Shown piece by piece: positions 1 to 11,959 of a stretch of 64,000 bases of DNA (position 1 is its first letter; each line of letters begins with the position of its first letter). The notes beneath the pieces were generated by a model that saw only the letters and a list, made by a program, of their open reading frames with translations, did not search any database and was not told the origin of the DNA. The DNA is from Poecilobothrus nobilitatus (lineage: Eukaryota; Arthropoda; Insecta; Diptera; Dolichopodidae). The translations under genes and the position numbers were made by a program. The DNA lies in contig OX352774.1 of assembly GCA_947095535.1 (NCBI GenBank), positions 3,286,001 through 3,350,000 of the forward strand. The letters run 5' to 3'.

Positions 1-3000
1 TAGTTTCCAATGTTCATTCCACATATAAAATTCTTACAAAAAAATTTTATAAATATCCTTTATAGAACTGTTAGCAATTCAAAGGAATAATTAATTTATT
101 TTGATTCTTTTCCTGAAAAAAATTTTAGTAAATAACTAGAAAAAAATAATTGATATAGATATAGGTAATCATTTAAAATAGATTTAAAATTCCATAGTAT
201 TTTAACAAATTTTTATACCTTAAGGCTTAACTTATAACAATTTGAATAAAATTTTAATTCCTATATTATTTTTATTTATTTTATAATACCAATATGTTAT
301 AATACCAATATATTTCAAAAAATAATTTTTAAAGAGAATCAATTTATATTTTCTTCAGAAGAATTAAAACTTGCAAAAATATTAATACAAAAATTCCAAT
401 TAAAATGGTATTTGAGGTGTAAATTAATTAAAAATTTTCAATTTTATATAAAAAAAAAAAAATTTTTTTTTATTTTTATCAAAAACCTATAAGTTTTTTC
501 AACCGTAAGTTTATTTGTTCCAGAATATCCCTTTTATTAATTATATAACTTTCCAATAAAAAAAATAAATACAAAAGTAAAGAAAAAAAGAAAATTTTTC
601 TCTTCCAATTAATCAAAAAAAAAAAAATAAATAAATAAAATAAAATAACATTGAAAATTCGATCAAAAATTTCGGCAAAAAAAAAAAAATATTTTTAATC
701 AATATAAAATTTGCACGTCAGTTACAGTTAAATTTAACAGTTATAAATTTTATAACCATCCTATTTCCCATACATATATATAACAATAATTATTACAGTT
801 AAGATCAATTCAGGCGTGTATTAAATAAATTTACAGTTGACTGGACATTTTTGGACATGACTTTAACTGTTCAATAATAATAAACAAAAGAAAAAGTACA
901 GTTTTTCTTTTTTTTTTTTGGTATCATTTTGAACCGAAAACCGTCTCTAATTCTTTTTCAAAATCATCCGTCATTGCGTTTTAATATGGGGTTGATTGAG
1001 TCTGGGCCTAGATCTTGGATTTTGTTTCTTTTTTTTTTGTTTTTTTTTTTGCAAATTAAAAGTGTTAGACAGGAATTTGATTGATCAATTGAGTATGTGA
1101 CAGGTTGTTCTAAAAATCATTTAAAATCATTTCAGGATTTACAGTAATTACACAAACAAAAAAAAAAAATTCAAGGTGGTAAGTTTTTACGTAAAGGTTT
1201 TGAAGGATATTTATTTGGGTATTAAAAAGTAAAAGTAAAATCCTAATTTATTTAAAAGAATTTTATCTTGAGATATTTTAAAGCCAAAAACACAAAAAAA
1301 AAAGGAAATTATTGTACTGTACTGTTTAAAAATAAGAAAAAACAAAGGTAATGATAAAATATTTAAGGAAGCAAAAAAGTTTACAAATTAAGGTCGGTTT
1401 AATTTTCAGGAAGGATATTAAATTTCGTTTTTTTTTGCTTTTCTTTAAATGTAACATGGAAAATTTAAGGAGTTGGAAAATTTTAATTAGATTTTTCTTT
1501 TGACAGATTCAAAAAAAAAAAATTAAAAGTATTGTTTTTTTATATTTTAAATCTTTTTTAGTCTTTTTTAAAATGGTTTGAGATTTAGCAGGTAAACTTT
1601 GATTAGCTGAAATATTTTACATTTTTGTTGAAGAAATATCTTAGCCTAAAAATATGCATTTTATTTCTTATTAAAAGTTAGGCTGCAACTACATGGATAT
1701 TTTAAAATTTAATTAAAAGAAGATTTTCTCAAATAATTTAAATAGCTATTAATTGAAATGCACCTCATATTTTGGTATTTACCTTAACGTGCCAGAAAAA
1801 TCTTAAATATTGTTAGTTGTCTATTAAATTGCATACTTATATCAAACAAATAATTTAGTTTTCAAAATAAAAATATTCTACATAAAATTTAATTAATTTT
1901 TGGTAAAGGAATTCGTAACCTAATGTTTCTTGCGACAGAATCTGATAACAAAAAAAAATCGTCTTTAAAATTTTTTTTTTGAATTTATAAACGGTACTTG
2001 ACACAACATAAATGTATATAAATGGGTGGATATAAATTCATTTGTCCTTATTTTTTCCTCTTTGCATAATTGAAAATCCTTTTTTTCTTTTAAATTATGA
2101 ATTTCTCTTAAAAATTATGCAAAAATAATTATCAAAGTAGACGTTTTTCTTTTTCTTCTTGAATTCTCTACTCACCTTTTTTTTTCAGATGAATTTACAT
2201 ACATAAAAAATTTTTATTAGAATTTAAAAAAAAAAAAAAAAGATACACAAACAAACAACAGCTTAGCAATATGTCCACAATTATAGAGTAAAAGCGAAAT
2301 TTGTCTCCGTGACTGAAAAGGAAAAAAAAAATTCATTTATTTTTATTTTTGCTGTTTATGGTTTTGTCAAAGGACCTCAAATTCAACATAATTTTTGCAT
2401 AAATTTACATTTTAAGTAATAATTGTAAACTTGCTTTTTTTCCATAGAAAAACTGCAGCAACGTTTGGAAACTCTTTTTTTCATTTTTGATAAAAAATTT
2501 TCCGAAAAATGAACCAAATACTTTTAAGCGATTTTAGTTTTAAGAGTATCATTATTTTTGATTTTTAAACTTAGTAAACAATGGCACAAGAATTAAGTAA
2601 TTGATTAAATACTTTTGACAGAATCGGAAATCAATTAATTAATGTATTACCAAATAAAATTTCCTGAAAACGAAAATGATCTGAAACTTTGGAGTTTCTT
2701 ATATTTTCAGTAAACTGAAACTTAATAAAAAAGGTTTTATTTAGTAAATTTTAAAGCTATAGTGAATTTTGTTTTTCGTTATGGCTTGAAAATGTTCTTT
2801 TGTATGAGGAGATACAGAACGACATCTTTCGGAAGTTCAATCCATTTTTTATATTAAAAAAAAGTAAATGAACTTGTTAAGATAACAGTCATTTCTCTTT
2901 TTTTTGTTATTTTTTTAGTAGAATATTTCGTTACCTTTTCACGATCAAAACACTTAAGTTAATAAACAAAATTTAAAATTGAAGACAAAAATGAACCTTC

Positions 3001-5984
3001 GTTTTTTTGTCCTGATCAGGTCCTGATAAATCTTCCAGGCAGTTTATAAGTCAGAGAAAAATGGAAAATCACTAAAAGAAATTTTAGGTTAGAGAACTCA
3101 TGCACAGCTCCATAGGAAGGCGTTAATTGTAAAAAAATCGATTCGTCCTATTTACAACCACATGAAATTCTTTATTAGTTTATAATATTATTATGTTTTA
3201 TATTTTCATAATTTCTGCATGTAAGAGGTGGTAGGTTATTTTGAATATATTGAAGTATTTTGTAAGTAAAAAAAAATATTTCAAACACTCAACATCGAAT
3301 ATATATTTTATAAGTGGAAAACTTTACCTTAATTATTATTAAAATTATTTATGACTTTCCTCTATTAAATGCTTCTTTAATAATATAAAACTTTAATTTG
3401 GTTTTTGCAATCAGTTTTGGTATAAAGGTATAAGTACACTAAAACTACACAAAAGAAAAATTATTAAAGAAATTTTTTTCCCTTATGTGATATTTAAAGT
3501 ATTTCCTCAACTTAAAATTAAATACAAAAATTTTTCTGTTTGAATTTGAATTGTAAAGTTCATTAATCCTTTTTAAATTAAGTTTTTAATTTAAGGCTTT
3601 TTATTTGCAAGTTTTAAAATACTATAATAAAATATTTTATTTTAACAAACTTAAAAGACATTTTAAAAGCATTTTCTGAAATATAATTAATATTACCTTA
3701 TTCATTTTCTTTTTTATAAAAAAGAAACTTTTCTTTTTTTTTTCATTTTCCAGAATATATTAATAAAAGTGATGTAAAAAAATCCATTAAAATCTAAAAA
3801 TGTAAAAAACAGGAAACACTAAAATTTTCTAAGTATGTATTCGAAAGATACTAATTAATGTCAGCAGTTATATATTACAAAAAAAAAAAATTATACAAAA
3901 AGTCCTCTAATCCCATAAAACATTCTTAAATTCTAACAATGACAATAAATCATTATTAATACCATTGTCCTAGGACAGTATATACAATAAATTTTTATAA
4001 TTTGTAATTTGCTTTTAATAAACCTAAAATATGCTTTGTAATCCAATTTTAATTAGACTCTTCTTCAAATCTTCATCTTTCTGTATTTCTTTACTTTTTC
4101 AAGTCATTTTTATTCCTGCATTCTTTAATATATTTTTTGACATAAAGAAAAAAATTTCTTATCCTTCAAATGCAAAAAAAAACAACAAAAAGAACAAAAA
4201 AAAGAAAAAATCACCTTAGATAAATTTCCTTTCCTTCAAATAAAAATTTATCCTGATTCACTTCAGTATTTAGCCAAGCACTTGTTAATTTTCTCATATC
4301 CTTCAAAAGTCTGATACAAAACAATGACAAAGTAATTATTTTTTTTTAACAAAAAATAAACTTAAGAACTTTGTTCAGGAAAAAAAAAAAAAAAACCAAA
4401 AAGAAAAATAGTAATAACAACACAATATTGGAAAAAGGAAACTTATTCCTTATTTCTTAAATCTTATTTCTTATATTTTTTTTGTATATTTTTTTGCTTT
4501 TTTTTTGTCTATTTCTTAAAAAAAAAAATTCATTTGATCTGCACAATAGATGAAATCCACTAATATCTTTTTTGTTCATTGTGTGGAACAAATATCTTAG
4601 CTTTAAAAAGTCGAATACACAGGAATGACAAAATTTTTCAAAGAACTTTTGCCCTTTTTTTTGTCTTGTTATGAATGTGTTATCTTTTACTTCTTGTTAA
4701 TGAATTTTTTTTTTCTTTATATCCTGTCGGTTCTTTAAACAAAACAAAAGAAATTAACAATATGTAAAGATCAGAAAAAGAATAGAGAAAATAAAATAAA
4801 GAAACCAACATAAATTTCTAGAAAAAGGAAGTGAAAATTAATTAATTCCAAAGAAAATTATTTGAATAGAATAAAAATGTCCTTGAAAATAACGCATTTG
4901 TATTTAAAATTTTTTTTTTTGTGTTCTAAATTTTTTTTCTTTACATATGCCAAAAAAAAAAAAAAAGAAAACAAAAAACATTTTTGCTTTTATTCCAATG
5001 TCAAAGAGCTTTGGCATAAATTAAAGACCTTAAAAGTTTGTATACGAATTCAAAATCAGTAGGTGGAATATTTTTTGAGATTTTCTGTAGGTTTCGAAGT
5101 ATTAAAAATAGAAAAGGATTCTATATACAAAAAACCAAAATATATTTATGTACGTATAGTATTTAAAAATTTTTATTATATACAGTTATTATTACAATTT
5201 AGTTTAAATATCCTTTTTTTTATTTATTTTATATTATCTTGTATTTTCCTTTACCAAACTGCAATAGTTGACCGTTGATCATTACTTAATTTAAAAAAAA
5301 AAAACTCTAAATTCATACAATTAAAACTTTATTGAAAAAACAAAACTTTAATAAGTTGTTAAATGGTTCTAAAATAAAATTTAATCTAGATGTAACCTTT
5401 CCACAAAAAATCTTTAATTCCGGTTATAATTTAAAATTTTTATTTCCTTATGCGAAACAGTTTGGGTGAGGTTAATATCCTTCAAGTGTCATAAAATTGT
5501 AACAATAAATTGTACTTATCCTTAGAATTGGGTCGCTTTAACTTTACAATTATTACCCCTAATTTATACTCATATATTATATTCTTATTAAAGGTCAATT
5601 TCTATGCTAAATAATCTCCCAAGTACTATAAACTTTAAAGATTTCTTTTAGACATTATGTTATTACCGTAATTCTTAACAATTTAATTACACACTTTTTC
5701 AACAATAACAATAATAAAATATTTTTCATACATAAAATAAACATAAAACATGTAATTAATTTTTCTTATTACGAATGAGAAATTAAAAAAAAAAATCAAA
5801 TGGTGCATTATAAGTATGTTAACAAGGGTATGAAACAGATTTAAGACCATCAGTTTTTCGAAATCTATTTCACAATATGAATAAAGTTATACATCAATTT
5901 TCGAACTCTCTATAGGCCCTCTCGAATCACAAAATGTATGCACTGATTAAATTATGCACTGTTTAAATTTTCCATTTTATTTTT
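1..5984. other. AT-rich non-coding stretch
   Basis: No gene can be supported here. The stretch is dominated by A and T runs, and the few open frames of 60-70 codons are lysine, asparagine and phenylalanine rich, as expected from random AT-rich DNA. One GC-richer island lies at about 930-1025. On the minus strand it holds a 16-codon open frame (974-924) beginning MTDDFEKELETVFG, which looks protein-like but has no convincing splice donor. It is listed as a finding only. Confidence 0.6.
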
Positions 5985-6180
5985 AGTTCATTCTTATGCC
6001 ACATAATTGTGACAAGGAAATTAAACAGTCTTTCCTTTTCAGCCATGACTATAAATATCTTAATGCGGGGAATTATTCTTACAATGTTTGTGGGATTCGA
6101 ACACACACTTCTTCGGTGTTTACAGCATATTTCATACGCTCTTACCTACAAGGACATCGAGGCGCCCTTTATTTTTATAT
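5985..6180 (-). mobile_element. tRNA-derived SINE, family 1, copy d
   Basis: Read on the minus strand, this has a tRNA-like head with an A-box region ending in GTAGGTAAGAGCG and a B-box TGTTCGAATCC, followed by a body ending near CACAATTATGTGGCAT. The same order of motifs occurs at 8081-8250, 35378-35555 and 49119-49258. This copy keeps the most 5' sequence of the head, down to GGCGCCTCGATG, but is diverged in the body. Open frames across it, including one with CGIRTHT, are antisense readings of the SINE and not genes. Confidence 0.75.
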
Positions 6181-6185
6181 TAAAA

Positions 6186-8080
6186 AAAATTATTATAGGC
6201 AATATTTATTGAGCTTTTCAAAAATATTAATAACTTCAATTACCGCATATAACTCTGTCTGTGACAACATCTTTGAAACACTTTCGAAACTTTTAAATTT
6301 TCTTATCATATCTATACAAGCATCATGTCTAAACAAAAAAAAGAAATTACTGAAGATTCTTCACCTTTTTTAAGAAATATGGGTACTTTTAAACTTATGA
6401 TTTAACCAGAAGTTGAAATAATGAAAAAAATTATACGAAAAATTTTTTTAAATAAGACCTCAAAATTCTTTTTAATTATCTGAGAGAAATAAATTGTCAT
6501 TTCAAAAATTTTCTTACTAATGTAAACAAAATTATATGAAATATATTTCGAATATCTGTTTGACATCTTAGATGTTTTTTTCTTTTCTATAAAATTTTCA
6601 CATTACTACAAAATCTTATTCTTTTATAATATGGGCGCATATGTATATGTATATGTAAAAGTTGTAAAGTTCACCCTAGACTTACTTATTAAGTATTATT
6701 TAACTAAAATCTAAAATTAGAGAATAGAAATACATACTTAAGTATGTTTTGAGAGACTCATTAAATTCATTTTTTTTTTTTGAAAAACACAAAAAAAGAA
6801 GAGAAAAATTACCAAACCCAAAACCATAAAATTGTTATTTAAAATTTACTCTGTTCACTACTTATTTAAACATAAACGAATAAGAAAAAATAAAAATTAA
6901 AACATAAAATAATAAATAAAATTAAAATCATAATATCATGTCCTGGAAGATGTCCATCAGATAAAAATCCTGCCACCTAAATTATTATAACTACTTATCA
7001 ACTTTTATTTTTAATGGCTAGCTTTATATACCACTATTGTACTATTAGATCTCCCCATCTACTAACCAAAATTAACTGTTCGTCACAGTGACGATATTAT
7101 AGTTTTTCAGACGCTTTATGATTTAATGTTGTTTTTAACAGAAAAAAAAAACAAAGCATAAAAAATAAAAAGTGTACCTTTAAAAATAGTTAATCCTCAA
7201 ATAAAACAAACTATATATGATTCAATTACACTATGGGTGGATAAAAATAGAAACAGGGAAATATTTTAGTTTTAAAACTGTGAAACCCTATGAAGAAACA
7301 TTAAATTTCTGATTGTCGCGGTAGCTCCCCCTTCTCCAAAAAAAACAAAAAACAATCTAAAATATTTAGAATCGCGTGACAGTTAACATAATATAAATAC
7401 AAAAAATTTGTATCATATCATACGAACAAATGTACTGTTAAATGTACAGCTTTATATTTATAGTTTATTTTAACTGTTCATATAATGATTTTATCTGTGT
7501 TACTTCTTGTACTTTTGAATAAGACGAGAGACGAATTGGAGATTAAAAATGGCGTGTTCTTGTATTGTTGTATTTTTTCTGAAATTTTATGGAAACAATT
7601 TAATTGCACGAAATTTTTTAAAGAATATTATTTCTATTTCGTCGTATTATTGTGGTTTAACGGTAAAACGAAAACATTTAAAATGAGATGAACATAAGTG
7701 TCTCTAATTTATATCAAATTAAATGAAACCATTTTTAAAACTCAAAACATGAAATCTCTTAAGTTTCAGTTTTTTTTTAATTTGTTGTTTTTATTTTGTT
7801 ATGGTTTTTAACATTTTCATCACTGGTTCATATAAGTTTCTTTTTACGGTAATAAAAACATAACTGTATGTTTTTTATTCTTGTTGTTTTTATTCATTGA
7901 TATTTTTATTTTTGATTAAATGAAGAACGATAACAAAGTGAAGCCATTTTGTAAATGGTTTCACGATTTAAATTTAATTTCAAAGAATTTAAATATATTT
8001 TATTTAAATATAGTTTTTATTTCGTATGTATGTATGTATATTAAAGCAATAAAGCTATTTTTATTAATAAAAATATGATA
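6186..8080. other. AT-rich non-coding stretch with weak exon-like islands
   Basis: I see no supported gene. On the minus strand, an acceptor-like ATTTAG at about 6979 is followed by an open frame reading VAGFLSDGHLPGHDIM and then about 20 hydrophobic residues to a stop near 6868. It could be a terminal exon with a membrane segment, or chance. Another GC-richer spot at 7318-7340 reads GEGGATATIRN on the minus strand. Neither has a partner exon. Confidence 0.4.
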
Positions 8081-8250
8081 GCGGCCTCGGTGGCCTAGTG
8101 GGTAAGAGCTTATAAAATACGCTGTAAACCCGGGTTCGAATCCCACACACATCGTAAAAGTTATTCCCGCTTACGGCATTTACAGCCGCGCCCGAACAGG
8201 AAAGGCTGTGTAATTTTCTGTCCACATTTATGTGGCAAAAAAATACGATA
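8081..8250 (+). mobile_element. tRNA-derived SINE, family 1, copy a
   Basis: This is the best-preserved family-1 SINE. The RNA polymerase III A box TGGCCTAGTGG is at 8091-8101 and a perfect B box GGTTCGAATCC is at 8133-8143. The 3' sequence after the B box does not form a tRNA acceptor stem and continues into a non-tRNA body with CTTACGGCATTTACAGCC and CATTTATGTGGC. That makes it a SINE rather than a tRNA gene. Three other copies in the window share both head and body. Confidence 0.85.
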
Positions 8251-8735
8251 AAAACAGATAGTAAAATATCTTTTTTTAAAGAAGCGTAAGATAAAAGCGA
8301 AAAATTTATATTTTGAAAAACATATCACATATTTAAAATCAGGGCGATGTTATGAAATGCAGCAACAAATTCAACAATATCTCTAAATAAAGCTAAAACT
8401 AATCATAAATAAAGAACAATAGTAATCTTAATCGGTAGCAAAAAAAGAAAAAAAAATAAAACCTAATAATCTGAAAAACCATATACTGCATTACCGTATA
8501 ATTAATTTGTCCTGCCAGCATTTGTCATAATTGAAATTCTAAATGAAACAAAACTTTTTTTTTAAGGTTAAGGTTAAATAAAAATCTGGGAAATTTGAGG
8601 TTCGTGTTTCTTTAATTACATACTGTAATTATAATTTATAAATATTACAATCCAATTTTAGTTGAAGCAACATTTCTAACACGGACTATTAGTAGTATAC
8701 CGTATATTCAAACAAACATCTAACCTTGAAAAACC

Positions 8736-8805
8736 TACCTACTTAAACGCTTAATAAGAACCTACTTAAACGCTTAAACCTACTTAAACGCTTAATAAGA
8801 TCATG
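8736..8805. repeat. short tandem repeat, unit about 23 bp
   Basis: The string CCTACTTAAACGCTTAATAAG is present three times in tandem, the middle unit shortened to CCTACTTAAACGCTTA. It lies just left of the SINE-rich composite region. Confidence 0.8.
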
Positions 8806-8900
8806 CAGTAAAAATTTTTGACAAATATCTTGATTTAAATTATAAACAAATGGAACGGAACAAAATAATTTAGGAAATTAGTTTAACATAATATTATATG

Positions 8901-9156
8901 TATCCAGCCATTCGTGCAGTGGTTGACGCACCGCTTCTCATTCATAAGGGAATGAGAGGTCTCGGATTCGATTCCCGGCTGGGTACAATAATTATTATAA
9001 TATAAAAAAAAAAAATATTCATATATCGCAATATGGAAATACTTTATACATCACTATATCACGTACACCCCACATTCCTACCAGGAAACAGGGGTTATAG
9101 CTACCTGGCACACATTTATGTACCACCGTACCTGAATATAAATAAATAAATAAATA
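8901..9156 (+). mobile_element. tRNA-like SINE, family 2
   Basis: A tRNA-like head occupies 8901-8986. An 8-bp acceptor-like stem pairs ATCCAGCC (8902-8909) with GGCTGGGT (8977-8984), with one T-G pair. A D-arm-like GTGCAGTGGTTGACGCAC follows, then a B-box-like GGATTCGATTC. The middle carries an 8-bp hairpin, TCTCATTC (8936-8943) with GAATGAGA (8950-8957), longer than a tRNA anticodon stem. A non-tRNA body follows and ends in (AATA)n at 9136-9155. The A/T-rich tail and long body argue for a SINE; only one copy is in the window. Confidence 0.7.
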
Positions 9157-9670
9157 TTATGTACATACGTACGTACATATTTACATACGCAGTTTTAATT
9201 TTTTGTGTTGACAAAATTTTGTTTGTAAATCATAATGCGTAATGCGCAAAAGCATAATTTTGTAATGAGCTTTAATTTTTATATTTTTTACTATGTACAA
9301 AAATAATATTATGTATGTATGTAGTTTGAATTTGGCAATTGGAATTATTTTGAATAAAATTTTATTTGTATATCTATATACACAATATACATAATAAATG
9401 TTCCTAAATAAAACACATAAAACATTAATTTTTAACGACATGCATATTCAATATGCAATAAAGAATGTTGACAACAAATATTCTGATTTAAATCCTAAAC
9501 AAATGTTTTAAAACAAAATAATTTAGCAACATAAAAATATTGTACCTATATATTTTGTGTTTTGCTAAATCCTAATACAAAATACATGTGCACATCAAGA
9601 TTGATTGAACTAAATTATTATAGGAGGAAAGATCAAATAATATGTGTATATTATACATAAAATATTATTA

Positions 9671-11250
9671 AAACGAGGAAGAATACAGTTGCCTTTGTCA
9701 ACTCTTAGATACCCGTACGAACCGTTAGTATGTTCACAGCCTGTCACTCTGCTCACAATATTATTTTTTTAATATTTTAGTATTTTAAAATAATTTGGGT
9801 GAATTTTATAATTTCTAGAACTATGGGTTGTACATATATTCAAACTATATGTTTATATGTACATTCTTCGAAAACAGATTCTAACCTTTCACATAACGAT
9901 TATCAATCCAAAACTTTTTCAAATATTCTATAGTACCATTTAATACTAAGCGGTAAATGTATATTAAATTTATTAAGTACAAAACAGTAAATATAATTTT
10001 AAATATTATATTATATTATATTTAAATATTTCATTGACAGAATAATTTCTTATAAGTACAATAAAATACATATATGTATGTAAATACGGCGCTATATAAT
10101 ATACATCTATACTCTTATCACTCATTCACTAGTGACGTATGCGATATGTAAATAAACATGATATTATATAAGTATGTATATATATTAATATCATATAAAT
10201 AAAAATTCTTCAAGCAACCGTTATGTTGTATATTTATTTACATTTTTATGTACTACGCATTATATCCTCAACAATTTCAAATTATCGAGTAAAACAAAAT
10301 GCAAAAAATTTGTTGAAGAATTTTGTTAGAAAATTTGAAAAAATTAAGTAACATTTTCGTCAATTATAAAGTAACCCTATATTATTAAAAAAAGTTGTTA
10401 ACAGAAATAAGAATATAATGTTGAAGATTTAATTTTTATGTATTACTTTAAAAAAATTTACTTTAACAGGTGTTCAAGTTACAGGTGTTTAAAAATAGAA
10501 AATTTTCAGTTTTTGACCCCTTACAGCTCCTAAACGGGGGGTTATACAAAAAAAATTTCTGAAATGACTCATACTTATTTTCAAAGATCTAACTTCTGTC
10601 AAAATTTCAAGTTTCCAACTTAAACCGTTTAGAAGATAGAAGGGTTAAAGTATTTTGCAAAATTTTAGTTTCGCATAACGGTAAATTAAGACACCGTATG
10701 CCACAAATATATATATATTGTGTATATAGTTTTAAAGCTAATAAAAGTAGTAATCGTTTGGCGTTTTCAAAATGAAGATATACCTTACACAACTTGTGCT
10801 ATAACAATTTAAATATAGAGCTTTTTTGAACCTTTGGGGAGCTGTAGCTCCGTAACGGGTGAGGCTACAAAAAAAAGTTATTAAAAATAAAATTAATATT
10901 TTTGTGAGATCTATCAGCGCCTAAAATTTCATAGCTCTATTGCAAAAAAAATGTGGGGATCTAAAAGTTAGGTGTTCGAGAGCTACCCTAAGGCTTGGTC
11001 CAAACTCAACCAAAAAAAATAGGGAACCTACAAATTACTCCCAAAAAATTTTGTGTAAATTTCAAGATTCTAGCTTTCTTAGTTTTTGAGTTAGCGTGCT
11101 GACGGACGGACGGACGGACATGGCTCAAAAGTCTTAGAATTTTTTTCTGATCCGATCCATACCTTTGAAGGTATATCTAGCTCGCTTATTTCGAGGTGTT
11201 ACAAATGGAGGAGTAATTTTATTATACCCGATCCTATCGTACGGGTATAA
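9671..11250 (-). mobile_element. HINE/DINE-1-like element, family A, copy 1
   Basis: On the minus strand the element begins with TTATACCCGTACGA, which pairs with a nearby ATCGGGTATAAT to make a terminal palindrome (11221-11250). A (GTCC)n tract follows (reverse complement at 11101-11120), then a long body, then the inverted subterminal copy TCGTACGGGTATC (9708-9720). A stem-loop AGTTG/CAACT (9687-9703) comes next, and the end is ...TTCCTCGTTT. Palindromic 5' end, GTCY microsatellite, subterminal inverted repeat and 3' hairpin are the known layout of fly DINE-1/INE-1 and Helentron-associated elements. No protein is encoded; movement would need a Helentron helicase in trans. Length is about 1.58 kb; copy 2 is at 46358-47870. 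Confidence 0.8.
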
Positions 11251-11284
11251 AAATGTTGATGAATACAGTTAACAAAAAAAAAAA

Positions 11285-11375
11285 ATTTACCTACACAATT
11301 GGATTCGAACCAAATTACTCTTACTTTCAAAACCTGTACGCTCTCCTCTGCACTATACAACACTTAAATTTTTAA
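11285..11375 (-). mobile_element. tRNA-like SINE head, family 3, copy 1
   Basis: On the minus strand a perfect B box GGTTCGAATCC (11311-11301) lies about 45 bp after an A-box-like TATAGTGCAGAGG. There is no matched acceptor stem. It is part of the ~388-bp repeated unit whose next copy starts at 11641. Confidence 0.6.
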
Positions 11376-11674
11376 TGAACATATTACCAACATAAAATCT
11401 TAATTTTTAACCATGCATATTCAGCATGCATTAAAGAATGTTGACAGCAAATATTTTGATTTAAATACTAAACAAATGTTGTAAACAAAATATTTTAGCA
11501 ACATACATAAAAATATACTATTATAGGAGAAAAGATCAAAAATATATTGCGTGTGTATTGTATGTATACATGAATTTAGAGATAAAAATTTAAGTTTCAA
11601 ATTCATATATACAAAATATATACATATTTTATTCAAAAAATGTTGATGAATAGATAGTTAAAAAAAAAAAAAAG

Positions 11675-11757
11675 TTGCATGTGAACTGGATTCGAACATA
11701 ATGACCCCCACTTTTGAAATCTGTACACTTCCCTCTGCACCATACCACACTTATAAA
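11675..11757 (-). mobile_element. tRNA-like SINE head, family 3, copy 2
   Basis: On the minus strand the A box TGGTGCAGAGGG and a B box TGTTCGAATCC (11698-11688) are in order. The sequence is about three-quarters identical to copy 1 and sits in the same place of the tandem unit, beside ATGTTGATGAATA. An (AAAT)n run lies at 11802-11829. Confidence 0.6.
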
Positions 11758-11888
11758 TGTTGCTATAGATTACGAAGATAATAAAAAGCGTGACAGAATG
11801 ACAAATAAATAAATAAATAAATAAATAAACCGACAGCGACGAGTTAATATAAAAGCATATAATTAAATCCAATATAGCCTTAATATAA

Positions 11889-11956
11889 GATCACGAAAGT
11901 GGTAGCAAAATGGTGTTAAAGCGATACTTGGGGTCCTCAACACGAACGACGTGATC
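11889..11956. other. GC-richer nested inverted repeat
   Basis: A 68-bp island much richer in G+C than its surroundings is bounded by GATCACG (11889-11895) and CGTGATC (11950-11956). Inside are GTGTT (11913-11917) and AACAC (11939-11943), which would form a second stem. The minus strand is open across it, reading VADHVVRVEDPKYRF. I cannot tell whether this is a structured RNA, a piece of a repeat, or a coding fragment. Confidence 0.45.
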
Positions 11957-11959
11957 AGC

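Larger units (their letters stand above)
8812..11640. repeat. dispersed and tandem copies of a ~390-bp unit
   Basis: A segment centred on AAAGAATGTTGACA, continuing to AACAAATGTT and TTTAGCAACATA, appears at about 9455-9545 and 11427-11512, with a worn version at 8812-8890. A second block with TTATAGGA and AAAGATCAAA follows both better copies. ATGTTGATGAATA plus a tRNA-like head starts at 11253 and again at 11641, a period of about 388 bp. HINE A1 (9671-11250) sits inside this array and separates the units. Confidence 0.7.

Noticed and set aside
5996..6373. 125-codon plus-strand open frame
   Set aside because: Its first half is antisense SINE sequence and the rest is Lys/Leu-rich AT DNA without a plausible gene context.
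7485..7691. 68-codon frame with NKTRDELEIKNGVF
   Set aside because: Part of it looks protein-like, but most is Phe/Leu/Tyr-rich and I could match no domain or splice context.
8901..8986. A functional tRNA gene
   Set aside because: The central arm has an 8-bp stem and 6-nt loop, the T-arm closing pair is mismatched, and a long body with an (AATA)n tail follows; a SINE fits better.
9121..9156. CRISPR-like or other regularly spaced array
   Set aside because: The window's short direct repeats are microsatellites, tandem duplications or transposon units; none has regular unique spacers, and the genome is eukaryotic.
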